In this document: positions 34,820-43,577 of the stretch, piece by piece
Position numbering within the stretch: position 1 is the stretch's first letter
How the letters are laid out: each line of letters begins with the position of its first letter
Source: VFBF01 sp964530695
GTDB lineage: Bacteria > Pseudomonadota > Alphaproteobacteria > Caulobacterales > Aquidulcibacteraceae
Length of the DNA: 64,000 bases
Direction of reading: 5' to 3'
Assembly: GCA_964530695.1 (NCBI GenBank)
Contig: CAZGYQ010000006.1
Coordinates: 1 to 64,000, forward strand
Made by a program: the position numbers and the translations under genes
The notes under the pieces: generated by a model
The model's input: the letters and a program-made list of their open reading frames with translations, nothing else
Database searches by the model: none
Told to the model about the DNA's origin: nothing

Positions 34820-35337
34820 GGGCAATCTGCCGCCTGCCTGCTGATTGTTCGCTGTTGCGTCGAAGCCGCCGCGTGGATCGCCATCGGCTGCCGCGATAGC
34901 TGTAGCGCCTAGCATATTCCAAGCTGCCCGAACACAATTCCCTCGCTTCTCGCATCGCCTCGCGCCCGGACCGATCCTTCCTTGCAAACCTGGACGGAGC
35001 GCTTCGCGCAGAGCTGGCTTGTTCACGCCTACCGCGCTTGAACGCGAATTGAATTGCGATGGCGCAAGCGCCACGAACAACTTGAATTTGAGTTGATATT
35101 CCGGCTCCCAGGTTCGGGAGCGTTCATGAGATGTCTCAAGAAACGGCAAAAAACCAGATGACCGGCAGAGTTGGAGCCAGCGATTACTCTTGTCCCGGCC
35201 GGCGGTCGAGCGGCCGCTCCGACACAGCGCTTGCCCATCGAACGCGCGGCGCAGCTGGTCCGGCGTCTCGACCTCGCCCAGCGTCTCGACATCGAACAGT
35301 CGCCCACTGCCGGAGCGGAAGGGCGCCTCGCCGGCTT
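34820..35337. other. Gene-free gap between the LuxR regulator and cheW2
   Basis: About 520 bases, AT-richer than its surroundings near 35040-35100, which is a likely promoter zone for the regulator. On the minus strand an open frame begins at ATG 35341, overlapping the cheW2 stop as ATGA, and codes a plausible first 35 residues (MKAGEAPFRSGSGRLFDVE), then turns into unconvincing sequence. It may be the head of a decayed coupled gene. No RNA gene or repeat was recognised. Confidence 0.45.
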
Positions 35338-35778
35338 TCATGCGGCCGCCGCTTCCTGTTCCGGAAGCAAGTTGTCAAGCGAAAGCCAGTTGATCATGCG
35401 CTCTTCGACAGCAAGGATTCCCTTGACGAACCGCTGAACCGCAGAGCACGCGACGTCCGGCGTCGGCAGGATCGCCTCGGCGGAAGTCGTGAGGATTTCC
35501 GACACTTCGTCGACCAGCAACCCGACGATCCGCATGTCGATGCGCACGACGACGATGACGCTGCGCGCGGTCGTCACCGCATCGCCAAGCCCTAGTCGGG
35601 CCGAAAGATCAATGATCGGCAGCACCGCGCCGCGGAGATTGATCACGCCGCGCACATAACCCGGCGCGCGCGGCAACGGCGTCGACATGCTCCAGCCGCG
35701 AATCTCGCGCACCGTCATGACATCGACGCAATACTCCTGATCGCCGATGCGAAATGCGATCAACTCGATGGACGTCAT
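35338..35778 (-). CDS. cheW: CheW-like adaptor, second copy
   Basis: A 146-residue CheW domain similar to the operon copy (IAFRIGDQEYCVDVMTVREIRGW, APGYVRGVINLRGAVLPIIDLSARL, GLLVDEVSEIL). ATG 35778 lies 40 bases after the MCP3 stop, so it is cotranscribed with that receptor. Together they form a receptor-adaptor pair outside the main che operon. Likely function: coupling MCP3 to CheA. Confidence 0.93.
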   Translation of the reverse strand: MTSIELIAFRIGDQEYCVDVMTVREIRGWSMSTPLPRAPGYVRGVINLRGAVLPIIDLSARLGLGDAVTTARSVIVVVRIDMRIVGLLVDEVSEILTTSAEAILPTPDVACSAVQRFVKGILAVEERMINWLSLDNLLPEQEAAAA

Positions 35779-35818
35779 TGCGCCGCGTGTTCCAGGGAAG
35801 CGTTCATTCCTGCCGCGC

Positions 35819-37957
35819 CTAGAACTCTTCCCAGTCACCCTGCGCGCCTGCCCCCAGCGGCGCGTGAGCCCGCGACGCGGCGAAAGCGGCCACGCGCTTC
35901 TGCTGCGCGACAACCGGCGGCGCCGGCCTTGTCCTCGCCGGCGCGCTCACGACACTCGCACGCTCAGCGGCGCCGACACGGAAGCCGGAAATGAGACGCG
36001 TCAGTTCCGCCGCTTCCTGCGTGAGGGAGTGGCTCGCCGCCGTCGATTCCTCAACCATCGCCGCGTTCTGCTGCGTCACCTGATCCATCTGGTTGACCGC
36101 GGTATTCACTTCTTGCAGCGCGGTCGATTGCTCCCTTGCCGACCCGGCGATCTCGGAGACGAGATCGTTGATCTCCGCCACGCGGCCAATGATTTCCTGA
36201 AGCGCCGCGCCCGTCTTGCCGACAAGCTGGACGCCGGAACCCACATGGTCCGCGCTCGCCGAGATGAGCGTCTTGATTTCCTTGGCGGCGTCCGAAGAGC
36301 GTTGCGCCAGCGCGCGCACCTCGGAGGCGACGACCGCAAAGCCCCTGCCCGCATCGCCGGCGCGTGCGGCTTCGACGCCCGCATTGAGGGCGAGCAGGTT
36401 TGTCTGGAAGGCGATTTCGTCGATGACGCCGATGATCTGGGATATCTGGGTCGCGGAGCGCTCGATCTCGCCCATCGCAGACACGGCATCTCGGACCACC
36501 GCGCCGCTGATTTCGGCTTCTGACCGTGCCGATGACACGACTGTATTCGCGCGCGCGGCGCTCTCGGCGGACTTGCGCACGGTCGCGGTAATTTCATCGA
36601 GCGCAGCGGCCGTTTCCTCGATGGCGGCGGCCTGCTGCTCGGTGCGTCGAGACAAGTCGTCCGCGGCCTGACCGATCTCACTCGCACCCGACCTGATGCC
36701 AGAGACGTTGTTCGCCACCGTCTTCATCGCGTCCTGCAACTGCGACACGGCGCCATTGAAATCCGCCTTGAGCTGTTCGTAGGCAGGCGGCATGTCGTGA
36801 TCGAGACGATAGGTCAGGTCTCCCCCCGCCAGCGCCGAGAGGCCTTCGCCGATGGATCCGACAACTGTCGCGCGTTCGCGTGCGAGCGCGGCCTCTTCGG
36901 CTTCACGCCGCGCGCGTTCCGCGGTAGCCTTGTCGGCCTCCGCCTTGCGCCGCTCCGCTTCGCGCTCAATGATGCGGGTGCGGAAAAGTTCGAGCGTTGA
37001 AGCGATCTTGCCGGTTTCGTGGCGATCGGAGAGATAGGGAACGACGACCGTGGCGTCAGACTCGCGCAGGCTGTCCATGATCCCGAGCAGCGCCGAAAGT
37101 CGTCCCGACAAACCACGTGCGATCAGCAGGGAAACAAACGCGGCCAGCGCCGCGCTCAGGACCGCGATCAGCAACTCCGCGATCAATGCCCCCCGAATGT
37201 GATCGGTGCGGGTCTTCAGAAGCTCTTCCAGGCCATCGTGAGATGCGGTCCATGCCGTTTCGACCGCGCTCTCGGCGCCGTCGAAGTCCGCCGACGCCGC
37301 AGATCCCGTGTCGATTGCGCCGCGGGCGGCTCGAAGCAATGCGTCGGTCGAAACCTTCAGCGCTTCCGCGGGCTTGGCGAACGTCTTGCCCAGCGCGCCA
37401 TTCTTGTTGTTGGAAACGGCCGCGGCCATCGATCCGAGCGCCTGGTCACGGCTGCGTTGCAGCCGATCCATCGCCACCGCGATATCACGCCCCTTCTGCG
37501 CCGGTTCGGCGGACGATGTGAGCGCCGTGTTGAGCGTCTGCAGGTCGACCAGAACACCCGGAAGGCGCACGACGATGGCGTCCATCGCATAGAAGCTGTC
37601 CAGATCGGGATCGAGCGTGAGGTTGGAGCCGTCGCCGATGGCGAGGATATAGCTGGCCGCGGCGGACATCCTGTCGGCGCCGGGCGCCGCGGCGATCAGG
37701 GCATCGCGCTCATCGGCCGAGGCGAAGCGCTCGTCGTCCTTGTCACCCGCGGCAAGCATTGACGCAGTACTTTCCGGAGCCGCCCCGACGGCGTCCCATA
37801 CGCGCGCCAGATGGCTGGTCCCGTCGCGTTCCTTTTGGGAGAAGGCCAGGTCATCGAGAGAGTTCTTGACCAGAAGACCCGTCACGATCGTCGATGAGCC
37901 GATGAACAACGCCGATACCAGCGCAAGCCGCGCGCCGATCGACAGTTCGCTATTCAT
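35819..37957 (-). CDS. Large transmembrane methyl-accepting chemotaxis protein
   Basis: A 712-residue MCP with TM1 at about 10-32, a long periplasmic domain of about 250 residues (helical, with TLDPDLDSFYAMDAIVVRLPG as in the four-helix-bundle sensors of this type), TM2 (about 275-298), HAMP, and a long cytoplasmic helix rich in Ala/Glu/Arg before the signalling hairpin DEIAFQTNLLALNAGVEAAR. It ends DWEEF. ATG 37957 was chosen over an upstream in-frame ATG because it precedes TM1 by only about 8 residues. It heads the che region with its own likely promoter in the 270-base gap beyond. Confidence 0.92.
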   Translation of the reverse strand: MNSELSIGARLALVSALFIGSSTIVTGLLVKNSLDDLAFSQKERDGTSHLARVWDAVGAAPESTASMLAAGDKDDERFASADERDALIAAAPGADRMSAAASYILAIGDGSNLTLDPDLDSFYAMDAIVVRLPGVLVDLQTLNTALTSSAEPAQKGRDIAVAMDRLQRSRDQALGSMAAAVSNNKNGALGKTFAKPAEALKVSTDALLRAARGAIDTGSAASADFDGAESAVETAWTASHDGLEELLKTRTDHIRGALIAELLIAVLSAALAAFVSLLIARGLSGRLSALLGIMDSLRESDATVVVPYLSDRHETGKIASTLELFRTRIIEREAERRKAEADKATAERARREAEEAALARERATVVGSIGEGLSALAGGDLTYRLDHDMPPAYEQLKADFNGAVSQLQDAMKTVANNVSGIRSGASEIGQAADDLSRRTEQQAAAIEETAAALDEITATVRKSAESAARANTVVSSARSEAEISGAVVRDAVSAMGEIERSATQISQIIGVIDEIAFQTNLLALNAGVEAARAGDAGRGFAVVASEVRALAQRSSDAAKEIKTLISASADHVGSGVQLVGKTGAALQEIIGRVAEINDLVSEIAGSAREQSTALQEVNTAVNQMDQVTQQNAAMVEESTAASHSLTQEAAELTRLISGFRVGAAERASVVSAPARTRPAPPVVAQQKRVAAFAASRAHAPLGAGAQGDWEEF

Positions 37958-38225
37958 CCGATCAAACACTGCGGAACTCCACGAACATCGGGTGCGCACA
38001 ACAGAATATCGTGCCCTTGCCACACGTCCCTCTGGACCGAATTTCTTTTGGTTAGGTTAAAGGAACTAGGCGATCTTACCCGGACATTATGCCGCGCCGC
38101 CCGTGCTGGGCTGCATGCAGACGCAGCGCCTTCCGGGCGCACCGAATTCAATGAGATGACAAGAGCCGCCGCCATGGCGCAAGACGGCCGCTCAAACGCT
38201 CTCGCCTGCCGACACCTCGGCCTGA

Positions 38226-39395
38226 TCAGCCGGCATGCTTGGAGCGCTGAGCCAGGTCGACGCCGCGGCGGAGGATCATGTCCTGAACCGCCTGTGTGCC
38301 TCCAAGGGTCGCCTCGAAATCCTGGAAGACTTCGTAGGCTTCGTCCGCTTCGATCGCCGCGGGCGTACGCGGATATCGGAAGCGCCAGAAGGACTCGATG
38401 TGCTGGATGACGCCGATGGCCTCGCCGATATAGATGAACATGCCTGGCGCGGTCAGCAGGAAGTCGCGGAACGCCGTGGGGCGGCCGTCGGCGAGCCGTC
38501 CGAACGCCACATCGTATTCCCGCAACGCCTTCTGCACGTGCGCGGAGGCGACGCCAAGAAACTCGATGATGCGCTGACGCGCCGAGCCCATGTATTCGAG
38601 ATCGGCCTTCGTGGCGCTGAGAATTCGCGATGACATGATCTGGCGCGAGAGGGAATCAAGACGTCCCTGCACGTCGGCGAACATCCACTTGTAGTAGAGG
38701 AACCCCTTCCAGGCGAAGACGCCTTCGCGGTACTCATCTCCCGACAGACGCAACGTGGCGCGCAAAGGGTCGAGGGAGGTCGCGGTCTCGTCGGTCATCA
38801 GCTTGTCGGCGAGTTTCGCCGACAGTTCGTTGGAGCCGGAGCCCCCGGCGAAGGCAAGCTCCACAAGGCGCCCGACCTCCTTGCGGACGAATTCCCGCAT
38901 CCGGCTCACGTCGCCCTCGGATACCTCGAAATAGCATCGCGCGGCGTCGAAGCCAGACTGGCGCAGCCGCTCGCGCATCAGGAAGGGATCGAAGGACGGC
39001 AGTCCGTCGATGGCGGCCAGGAGCGACATGTCCGCGTCGAAGTCCAGCGGATCGTTGTATCCCCCAAGGGACTCCTTCATCGTCTTTTTGAAGTCGATCT
39101 GGTTGTAGAAGAAGCTTGAGCCGCCGACCTTCAAGTCGCTGATCGCGAACGGCAGGATGATCTTCGTCGCCGTGACCGGCGGATGGGCGAACGCCGAACG
39201 CTCGAAAACCCGCAGCGAGTGCTTGACGATGATCGAGGTGTTCAGGCGCTTGTTGCGGAACAATGGGTGTTCCAGATATTCCGCGTTTTCCAGATTCCTG
39301 TGATAGACGGCGGTCAGGTTGAGAACGCGCGCCGTCGACCCGTTTTCGCGCACCAGCGAAAGATCGCGGCTACCGAGTTGCTTAGGTGCAGCCAT
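38226..39395 (-). CDS. Conserved-looking protein of unknown function
   Basis: A 389-residue soluble protein with no signal, helix-rich and acidic, that I cannot assign. Notable segments: YHRNLENAEYLEHPLFRNKRLNTSIIVKHSLRVFER near the N-terminus, FDPFLMRERLRQSGFDAARCYFEV, and FLLTAPGMFIYIGEAIGVIQHIESFWRFRYP near the C-terminus. Codon use matches its neighbours. It lies between the chemotaxis region and phoB on the same strand; its start is 114 bases from the phoB stop. It could be a regulatory or adaptor protein, but nothing in the sequence decides this. Confidence 0.75.
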   Translation of the reverse strand: MAAPKQLGSRDLSLVRENGSTARVLNLTAVYHRNLENAEYLEHPLFRNKRLNTSIIVKHSLRVFERSAFAHPPVTATKIILPFAISDLKVGGSSFFYNQIDFKKTMKESLGGYNDPLDFDADMSLLAAIDGLPSFDPFLMRERLRQSGFDAARCYFEVSEGDVSRMREFVRKEVGRLVELAFAGGSGSNELSAKLADKLMTDETATSLDPLRATLRLSGDEYREGVFAWKGFLYYKWMFADVQGRLDSLSRQIMSSRILSATKADLEYMGSARQRIIEFLGVASAHVQKALREYDVAFGRLADGRPTAFRDFLLTAPGMFIYIGEAIGVIQHIESFWRFRYPRTPAAIEADEAYEVFQDFEATLGGTQAVQDMILRRGVDLAQRSKHAG

Positions 39396-39509
39396 TTATC
39401 TCACGCCCCAGTCGCGCGACCGCCCCGGCGGATCGCTCCCGGTCCCGGTATGGCGCCGGATCGTTAACGAAAGGTCGCGACGGCCTAGATCGACCGCGGC
39501 GGACGGCGC

Positions 39510-40199
39510 TCAGCCTTCGGCGTCGAAGGAATACCCGGCGCTGCGCACGGTGCGGATCGGATCGAACTCCTGACCGGCGTTCAGTGCGCGGCGCAGGCGG
39601 CCGATGTGCACATCCACGGTGCGCGCCTCGACGTAGACTTCCGAGCCCCACACCGCATCCAGGAGCTGCTCGCGCGAGAATACGCGGCCGGGGTGCTGCA
39701 TCAGGTATTCGAGCAGCCGGAACTCGGTGGGGCCGAGATGGACGTCACGCCCTGCCCGCTTCACGCGATGCGAGCCGCGATCCAGCGTGACATCCCCCGC
39801 GGCGACCTTGTCGTCGGCCAGCGCCGGGCGGATGCGCCGCATGACCGCGCGCAGGCGCGCGAGCAACTCGCTCATCTGGAACGGCTTTACGATGTAATCG
39901 TCGGCGCCCGTGTCAAGGCCACGGATACGGTCGCCCTCATCACCGCGGGCGGTGAGCATCACGATCGGCGTATTGCGGCTTTCGCGGCCGCTGCGCAGAC
40001 GTCGGCACACCTCGATGCCCGCAACCTTTGGCAGCATCCAGTCCAGCACCACGAGGTCAGGCTTGCCCTCGTCGGCCAGCAGCAGCGCCTCCTCACCGTC
40101 TCCAGCGACAGAAACGCGATAGCCTTCCTTCTCAAGATTGTACTTGAGGAGTTGCGCGATCGGCTCTTCGTCCTCGACCACCAGCACATGCGGCGTCAT
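39510..40199 (-). CDS. phoB: PhoB, phosphate regulon response regulator
   Basis: A 229-residue OmpR/PhoB-type regulator. REC: VLVVEDEEPI, phosphoacceptor in LVVLDWMLPKVAG, Lys in IVKPFQMSE. Winged-helix DNA-binding domain: LGPTEFRLLEYLMQHPGRVFSREQLL and RTVDVHIGRLRRAL. It activates Pho-box genes when phosphate is low. Together with PhoU, PstB and PhoR it forms this locus. It starts 20 bases after the phoU stop. Confidence 0.95.
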   Translation of the reverse strand: MTPHVLVVEDEEPIAQLLKYNLEKEGYRVSVAGDGEEALLLADEGKPDLVVLDWMLPKVAGIEVCRRLRSGRESRNTPIVMLTARGDEGDRIRGLDTGADDYIVKPFQMSELLARLRAVMRRIRPALADDKVAAGDVTLDRGSHRVKRAGRDVHLGPTEFRLLEYLMQHPGRVFSREQLLDAVWGSEVYVEARTVDVHIGRLRRALNAGQEFDPIRTVRSAGYSFDAEG

Positions 40200-40219
40200 C
40201 GCGACCTCTTCTTTCCGGG

Positions 40220-40912
40220 TTAGGCGTTTCGCTCATCGTCGGCCTTGGGCCGCTGAGACGCAATTTCCTCGCCAGTGACGAGGTAGTGGACTGTTTCGGC
40301 GATATTGGTGCTGTGATCGCCGATGCGTTCGATGTTCTTGGCCACGAACAGGAGGTGCGCGCACGGTCCGATGGTGCGCGGGTCCTCCATCATGTAGGTC
40401 AGGAGCTCGCGAAACAGCGAGTTGTAGTGCGCGTCGATGTCCTCGTCCTGGAACCAGATCGCCAACGCCGGCGCCACTTCGCGCGACGAGTAGGCGTCGA
40501 GCACCTGCTTGAGGTGTGTGGCCGCCAGACGCCCCATCCGTTCGATCGAACGGGTCAGCTGGATCGGATCAGACTGGTTGATGACGAGCGTGCGCTTGGC
40601 GATGTTCTTCGCGAGATCGCCCACGCGCTCAAGATCCGCGGAAATTTTCCACGCGGCCATGACTTCGCGCAGGTCGTTGGCCATCGGCTGGCGCAGCGCC
40701 AGGAGCGAGGAACACCGCTTTTCGACTTCCCTCTGCGCGACATCGACCTTCGCGTCGCGCTCGATGACGGCATTCGCCAGCGCCGTATCGCGGCGCGTGA
40801 TCGCGGTGATGGCGTCGTTAACCTGCGACTCCGCAAGGCCGCCCATCTTCGCGAGATCGCCCGCGAGGTGGTCGAGCGCCTGATCAAACGCCTTGGCGAT
40901 GTGTTCGCCCAT
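40220..40912 (-). CDS. phoU: PhoU, phosphate signalling/transport regulator
   Basis: A 230-residue PhoU with two three-helix repeats, each with an acidic metal-binding patch (ISADLERVGDLAKNIAKR and VAKNIERIGDHSTNIAE). ATG 40912 is preferred over ATG 40930: only it has a good ribosome site (GAGAGG) and it yields the family-typical MGEHIAKAFD start. PhoU connects PstB to PhoR and represses PhoR under phosphate repletion. Confidence 0.94.
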   Translation of the reverse strand: MGEHIAKAFDQALDHLAGDLAKMGGLAESQVNDAITAITRRDTALANAVIERDAKVDVAQREVEKRCSSLLALRQPMANDLREVMAAWKISADLERVGDLAKNIAKRTLVINQSDPIQLTRSIERMGRLAATHLKQVLDAYSSREVAPALAIWFQDEDIDAHYNSLFRELLTYMMEDPRTIGPCAHLLFVAKNIERIGDHSTNIAETVHYLVTGEEIASQRPKADDERNA

Positions 40913-40949
40913 GCGAGGCCTCTCGTTCATTGTTTACAATGCGCCGCGA

Positions 40950-41804
40950 TCAACCGAACCGGCCGGTGATATAGTCCTGCGTACGCTTGTCGCGGGGATT
41001 TTGGAAAATTTCTTCCGTGCTGCCCGTCTCGACCAGTGTGCCAAGATGGAAGAACGCGGTCTTCTGCGACACGCGCGCGGCCTGCGCCATCGAGTGCGTG
41101 ACAATCACTATGCAGAAGTTGGCCCGAAGCTCGTCGATCAACTCCTCGATTCGCGCTGTCGCGATCGGGTCGAGCGCAGAACACGGCTCGTCCATGAGGA
41201 TCACGTGAGGCTCGACGGCGACGGCGCGTGCGATGACGAGGCGCTGTTGCTGGCCGCCCGACAGACCCATGCCGCTCTGGTTCAGACGATCCTTCACCTC
41301 GTCCCAGAGGCCGGCCCGGCGCAGCGACTTCTCGACGATGAGGTCGAGCTCCGCCTTCTTCGTCGTCATGCCATGGATGCGCGGCCCGTAGGCGACGTTT
41401 TCGTAGATCGACTTCGGGAACGGGTTCGGCTTCTGGAACACCATCCCGACGCGGGCGCGCAGCACGACCGGATCAACGTCCTTGTGGTAGATGTTGGCGC
41501 CTTCAATCGCGACTTCGCCGGACACGCTGCAGCCTTGGATGAGGTCGTTCATCCGGTTGATGCAGCGCAGGAAGGTAGTCTTGCCACAGCCCGAAGGGCC
41601 AATGAACGCCGTCACAGAACGATCAGGGATGCCGATGGAGATGTTGAACAGCGCCTGCTTGGACCCGTAGAACACATTTACGTCGCGAGCGTTGACCTTG
41701 ATTTCCCCGCGCGAGACGTCCAGCGCGCCCTTGACCGCCGGCGCAGGCATCTGAACCGCCCCTGCGGTCGGGCCTTCCCCTGCCTGCGGAGACTGGAAAT
41801 TCAT
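40950..41804 (-). CDS. pstB: PstB, phosphate ABC transporter ATPase
   Basis: A 284-residue ABC ATPase: Walker A GPSGCGKTTFLR, signature LSGGQQQRL, Walker B VILMDEPCSALD, and the PstB-specific FYGSKQAL and NPRDKRTQDYITGRFG tail. ATG 41804 follows AAGGAG. It energises uptake by PstSCA and transmits the phosphate signal through PhoU and PhoR. The permease (pstC, pstA) and binding protein (pstS) genes usually located between phoR and pstB are missing; the gap to phoR is 141 bases and has a Pho box instead. Confidence 0.95.
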   Translation of the reverse strand: MNFQSPQAGEGPTAGAVQMPAPAVKGALDVSRGEIKVNARDVNVFYGSKQALFNISIGIPDRSVTAFIGPSGCGKTTFLRCINRMNDLIQGCSVSGEVAIEGANIYHKDVDPVVLRARVGMVFQKPNPFPKSIYENVAYGPRIHGMTTKKAELDLIVEKSLRRAGLWDEVKDRLNQSGMGLSGGQQQRLVIARAVAVEPHVILMDEPCSALDPIATARIEELIDELRANFCIVIVTHSMAQAARVSQKTAFFHLGTLVETGSTEEIFQNPRDKRTQDYITGRFG

Positions 41805-41909
41805 CAAGAAACTCCTTGCCCCGCACGCGCAGGGACGCGGGCGCACAAATACTCCGGCTCCGAAGAGTCGGATTGCGGCCATCGACCACGGCTAGCTCTA
41901 TCCGCCATT

Positions 41910-41927
41910 CGTGACACTATCGTGAAA
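41910..41927 (-). promoter_or_regulatory. Pho box upstream of pstB
   Basis: Reading the minus strand: TTTCACG-ATAG-TGTCACG, two 7-bp direct repeats separated by 4 bases (an 11-bp period). This is the Pho-box architecture (consensus CTGTCAT-N4-CTGTCAC) recognised by PhoB dimers. It lies 106 bases upstream of the pstB start, in the phoR-pstB gap, so pstB-phoU-phoB probably has its own phosphate-starvation promoter in addition to read-through from phoR. Confidence 0.75.
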
Positions 41928-41945
41928 TTGCTTGCGCGCCTGGAT

Positions 41946-43325
41946 CTATGTAGTCGCATTCGCAGGGGCCTGCAGCGCCTGATCAACATAAATCGCGAAC
42001 GCAGATCCCCGCCCCGGCTGGCTTTCGACCACGAAGCCGCCGCGATGCCGGTTGACGATATGCTTGACGATGGCGAGCCCCAGCCCGGTGCCAGGACGCT
42101 CCACGGCCTGCTGATCGCGCTCCACTCGAAAGAAGCGCTCGCTCAGGCGCGGGAGGTGCCGCCGCGGTATCCCCGGCCCCAGATCGGCGACCCGCAGATA
42201 GACGAAGCGCCGCGACGCCGGCGCGCCGGGTGTGAGAAGAGAGATGCGCGAAGCGTCCGGCCACTGGCGCCCCGCGCGATCGGCGGCGGCCTCGCGGCCC
42301 TCCGCCACCCCGATTTCCACCGTCACCTCTCCTCCGTCCGGCGAGTATTTGACGGCATTGTCGATGAGGTTCTGGACCACCTGGGTGAGCTGGAACCGGT
42401 CGCCGATCACCAGATGCTGGGCCGCCTCCGGCGTGACGCGCACCGCGACACGCCGATCGGCCGCAACCGCGCCAAGCGTCTCGGCGGCCTCCCGGGCGAT
42501 CATCACCAGGTCGGCGCGCTCTGAAGGCGGGACGTGCTCGTTGATTTCGATTTTCGACAGCGACAGGAGATCGTCTATGAGCCGTCGCATCCGGTCGACC
42601 TGGCGCTCCATGAGCCCCAGGAACCGCTCGCGGGCCGCCACATCCTCCCGCGCCGCCCCGCCCAGCGTCTCTATGAGCAAGGAGATTGAAGTGACAGGGG
42701 TTTTCAGCTCGTGGCTGGCGTTGGCCAGGAAGTCCGCCCGCATCCGCTCGGTGACGATGTGCGCGGTCTGGTCATGGAAGATCATCAGCGCCGCGGTCTT
42801 GTCCCCCCAGGCGATCGGCGCGACATAGACGCGGTAGTGCTCCTCGACAGGGGCGGCGTTCTCATATTCGACGACACGGGTCGTCCCGTCGACGGCGGCG
42901 CCGTGGGCCGCGTCCAGGATTTCGGGGTGGCGCAGGATCGCCGACAGGCGCAGCCCCAACGCCTCGAACTGCAGCTGCCGGCGCGCTTCACGGTTGGACG
43001 CGGCTACCCTGCCCTCGCTGTCGACGAGCAGCGTGGCCTCCGGCAGGGCCTCGATGAAGGGCGCGAGTTCCGTAAGGAGCTTTTCCGATTCCGCGGGCGA
43101 CGGCGCATCGACGGACAGCGGCTGGAGCGGTTCCTGGGCCGCGAGGGGTGCAAGCGCGCGATAGGTGAAAAATCCTCCGACGCCCCCCGCCGCCAGCAGG
43201 ACCAGCGCCGTGGCGGGCCTGCCGCCCCCTGCGACCTCCATGCCAAACGCAGCCGCGCATACGGCGCCCGCCCCAATCAGGATTGGTCGGGACCAGCGCG
43301 CTAGAAAGGCGTCCGGGACGCGCAT
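41946..43325 (-). CDS. phoR: PhoR, phosphate regulon sensor histidine kinase
   Basis: A 459-residue kinase with an N-terminal membrane hairpin (about residues 12-55), a PAS-like sensory region (LPEATLLVDSEGRVAASN), the dimerisation/phosphotransfer H-box FLANASHELKTPVTSI, an N-box NLIDNAVKYSPDGG and G-boxes DLGPGIP and GTGLGLAIVKHI. ATG 43325 is preferred to the GTG at 43364, giving the membrane segment near the N-terminus. It phosphorylates PhoB. Divergent from the RND efflux operon across a region with operator-like repeats. Confidence 0.94.
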   Translation of the reverse strand: MRVPDAFLARWSRPILIGAGAVCAAAFGMEVAGGGRPATALVLLAAGGVGGFFTYRALAPLAAQEPLQPLSVDAPSPAESEKLLTELAPFIEALPEATLLVDSEGRVAASNREARRQLQFEALGLRLSAILRHPEILDAAHGAAVDGTTRVVEYENAAPVEEHYRVYVAPIAWGDKTAALMIFHDQTAHIVTERMRADFLANASHELKTPVTSISLLIETLGGAAREDVAARERFLGLMERQVDRMRRLIDDLLSLSKIEINEHVPPSERADLVMIAREAAETLGAVAADRRVAVRVTPEAAQHLVIGDRFQLTQVVQNLIDNAVKYSPDGGEVTVEIGVAEGREAAADRAGRQWPDASRISLLTPGAPASRRFVYLRVADLGPGIPRRHLPRLSERFFRVERDQQAVERPGTGLGLAIVKHIVNRHRGGFVVESQPGRGSAFAIYVDQALQAPANATT

Positions 43326-43497
43326 GGATTGATCCGTTCGGGACTGAAGATGATCGTGGCCCACCGCCCCGGGAAATGGGCATCCGACTCATCGTCCGTC
43401 AAACCTTAACGTTGATTGTGTTGCAGTGCATCTGATCCGGGGCGTGGCTGCATCGCTCGCACAGACCATCCTCGACGTCCGAGGAATGGGTTTACGA

Positions 43498-43527
43498 AAT
43501 TATTGAATGTCGATATGTAATTATTGA
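43498..43527 (+). promoter_or_regulatory. Paired 9-bp direct repeats upstream of RND operon (operator candidate)
   Basis: AATTATTGA occurs at 43498-43506 and again at 43519-43527, 21 bases (two helical turns) apart, in an AT-rich patch inside GC-rich DNA. It lies 51 bases before the efflux operon start, so two protomers of a regulator could bind the same DNA face. No regulator gene is adjacent. Confidence 0.5.
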
Positions 43528-43577
43528 CTTTCGGGATCGCCGCCGGTACCTCCGGCGCTTGGGGAACCAAGATATAA

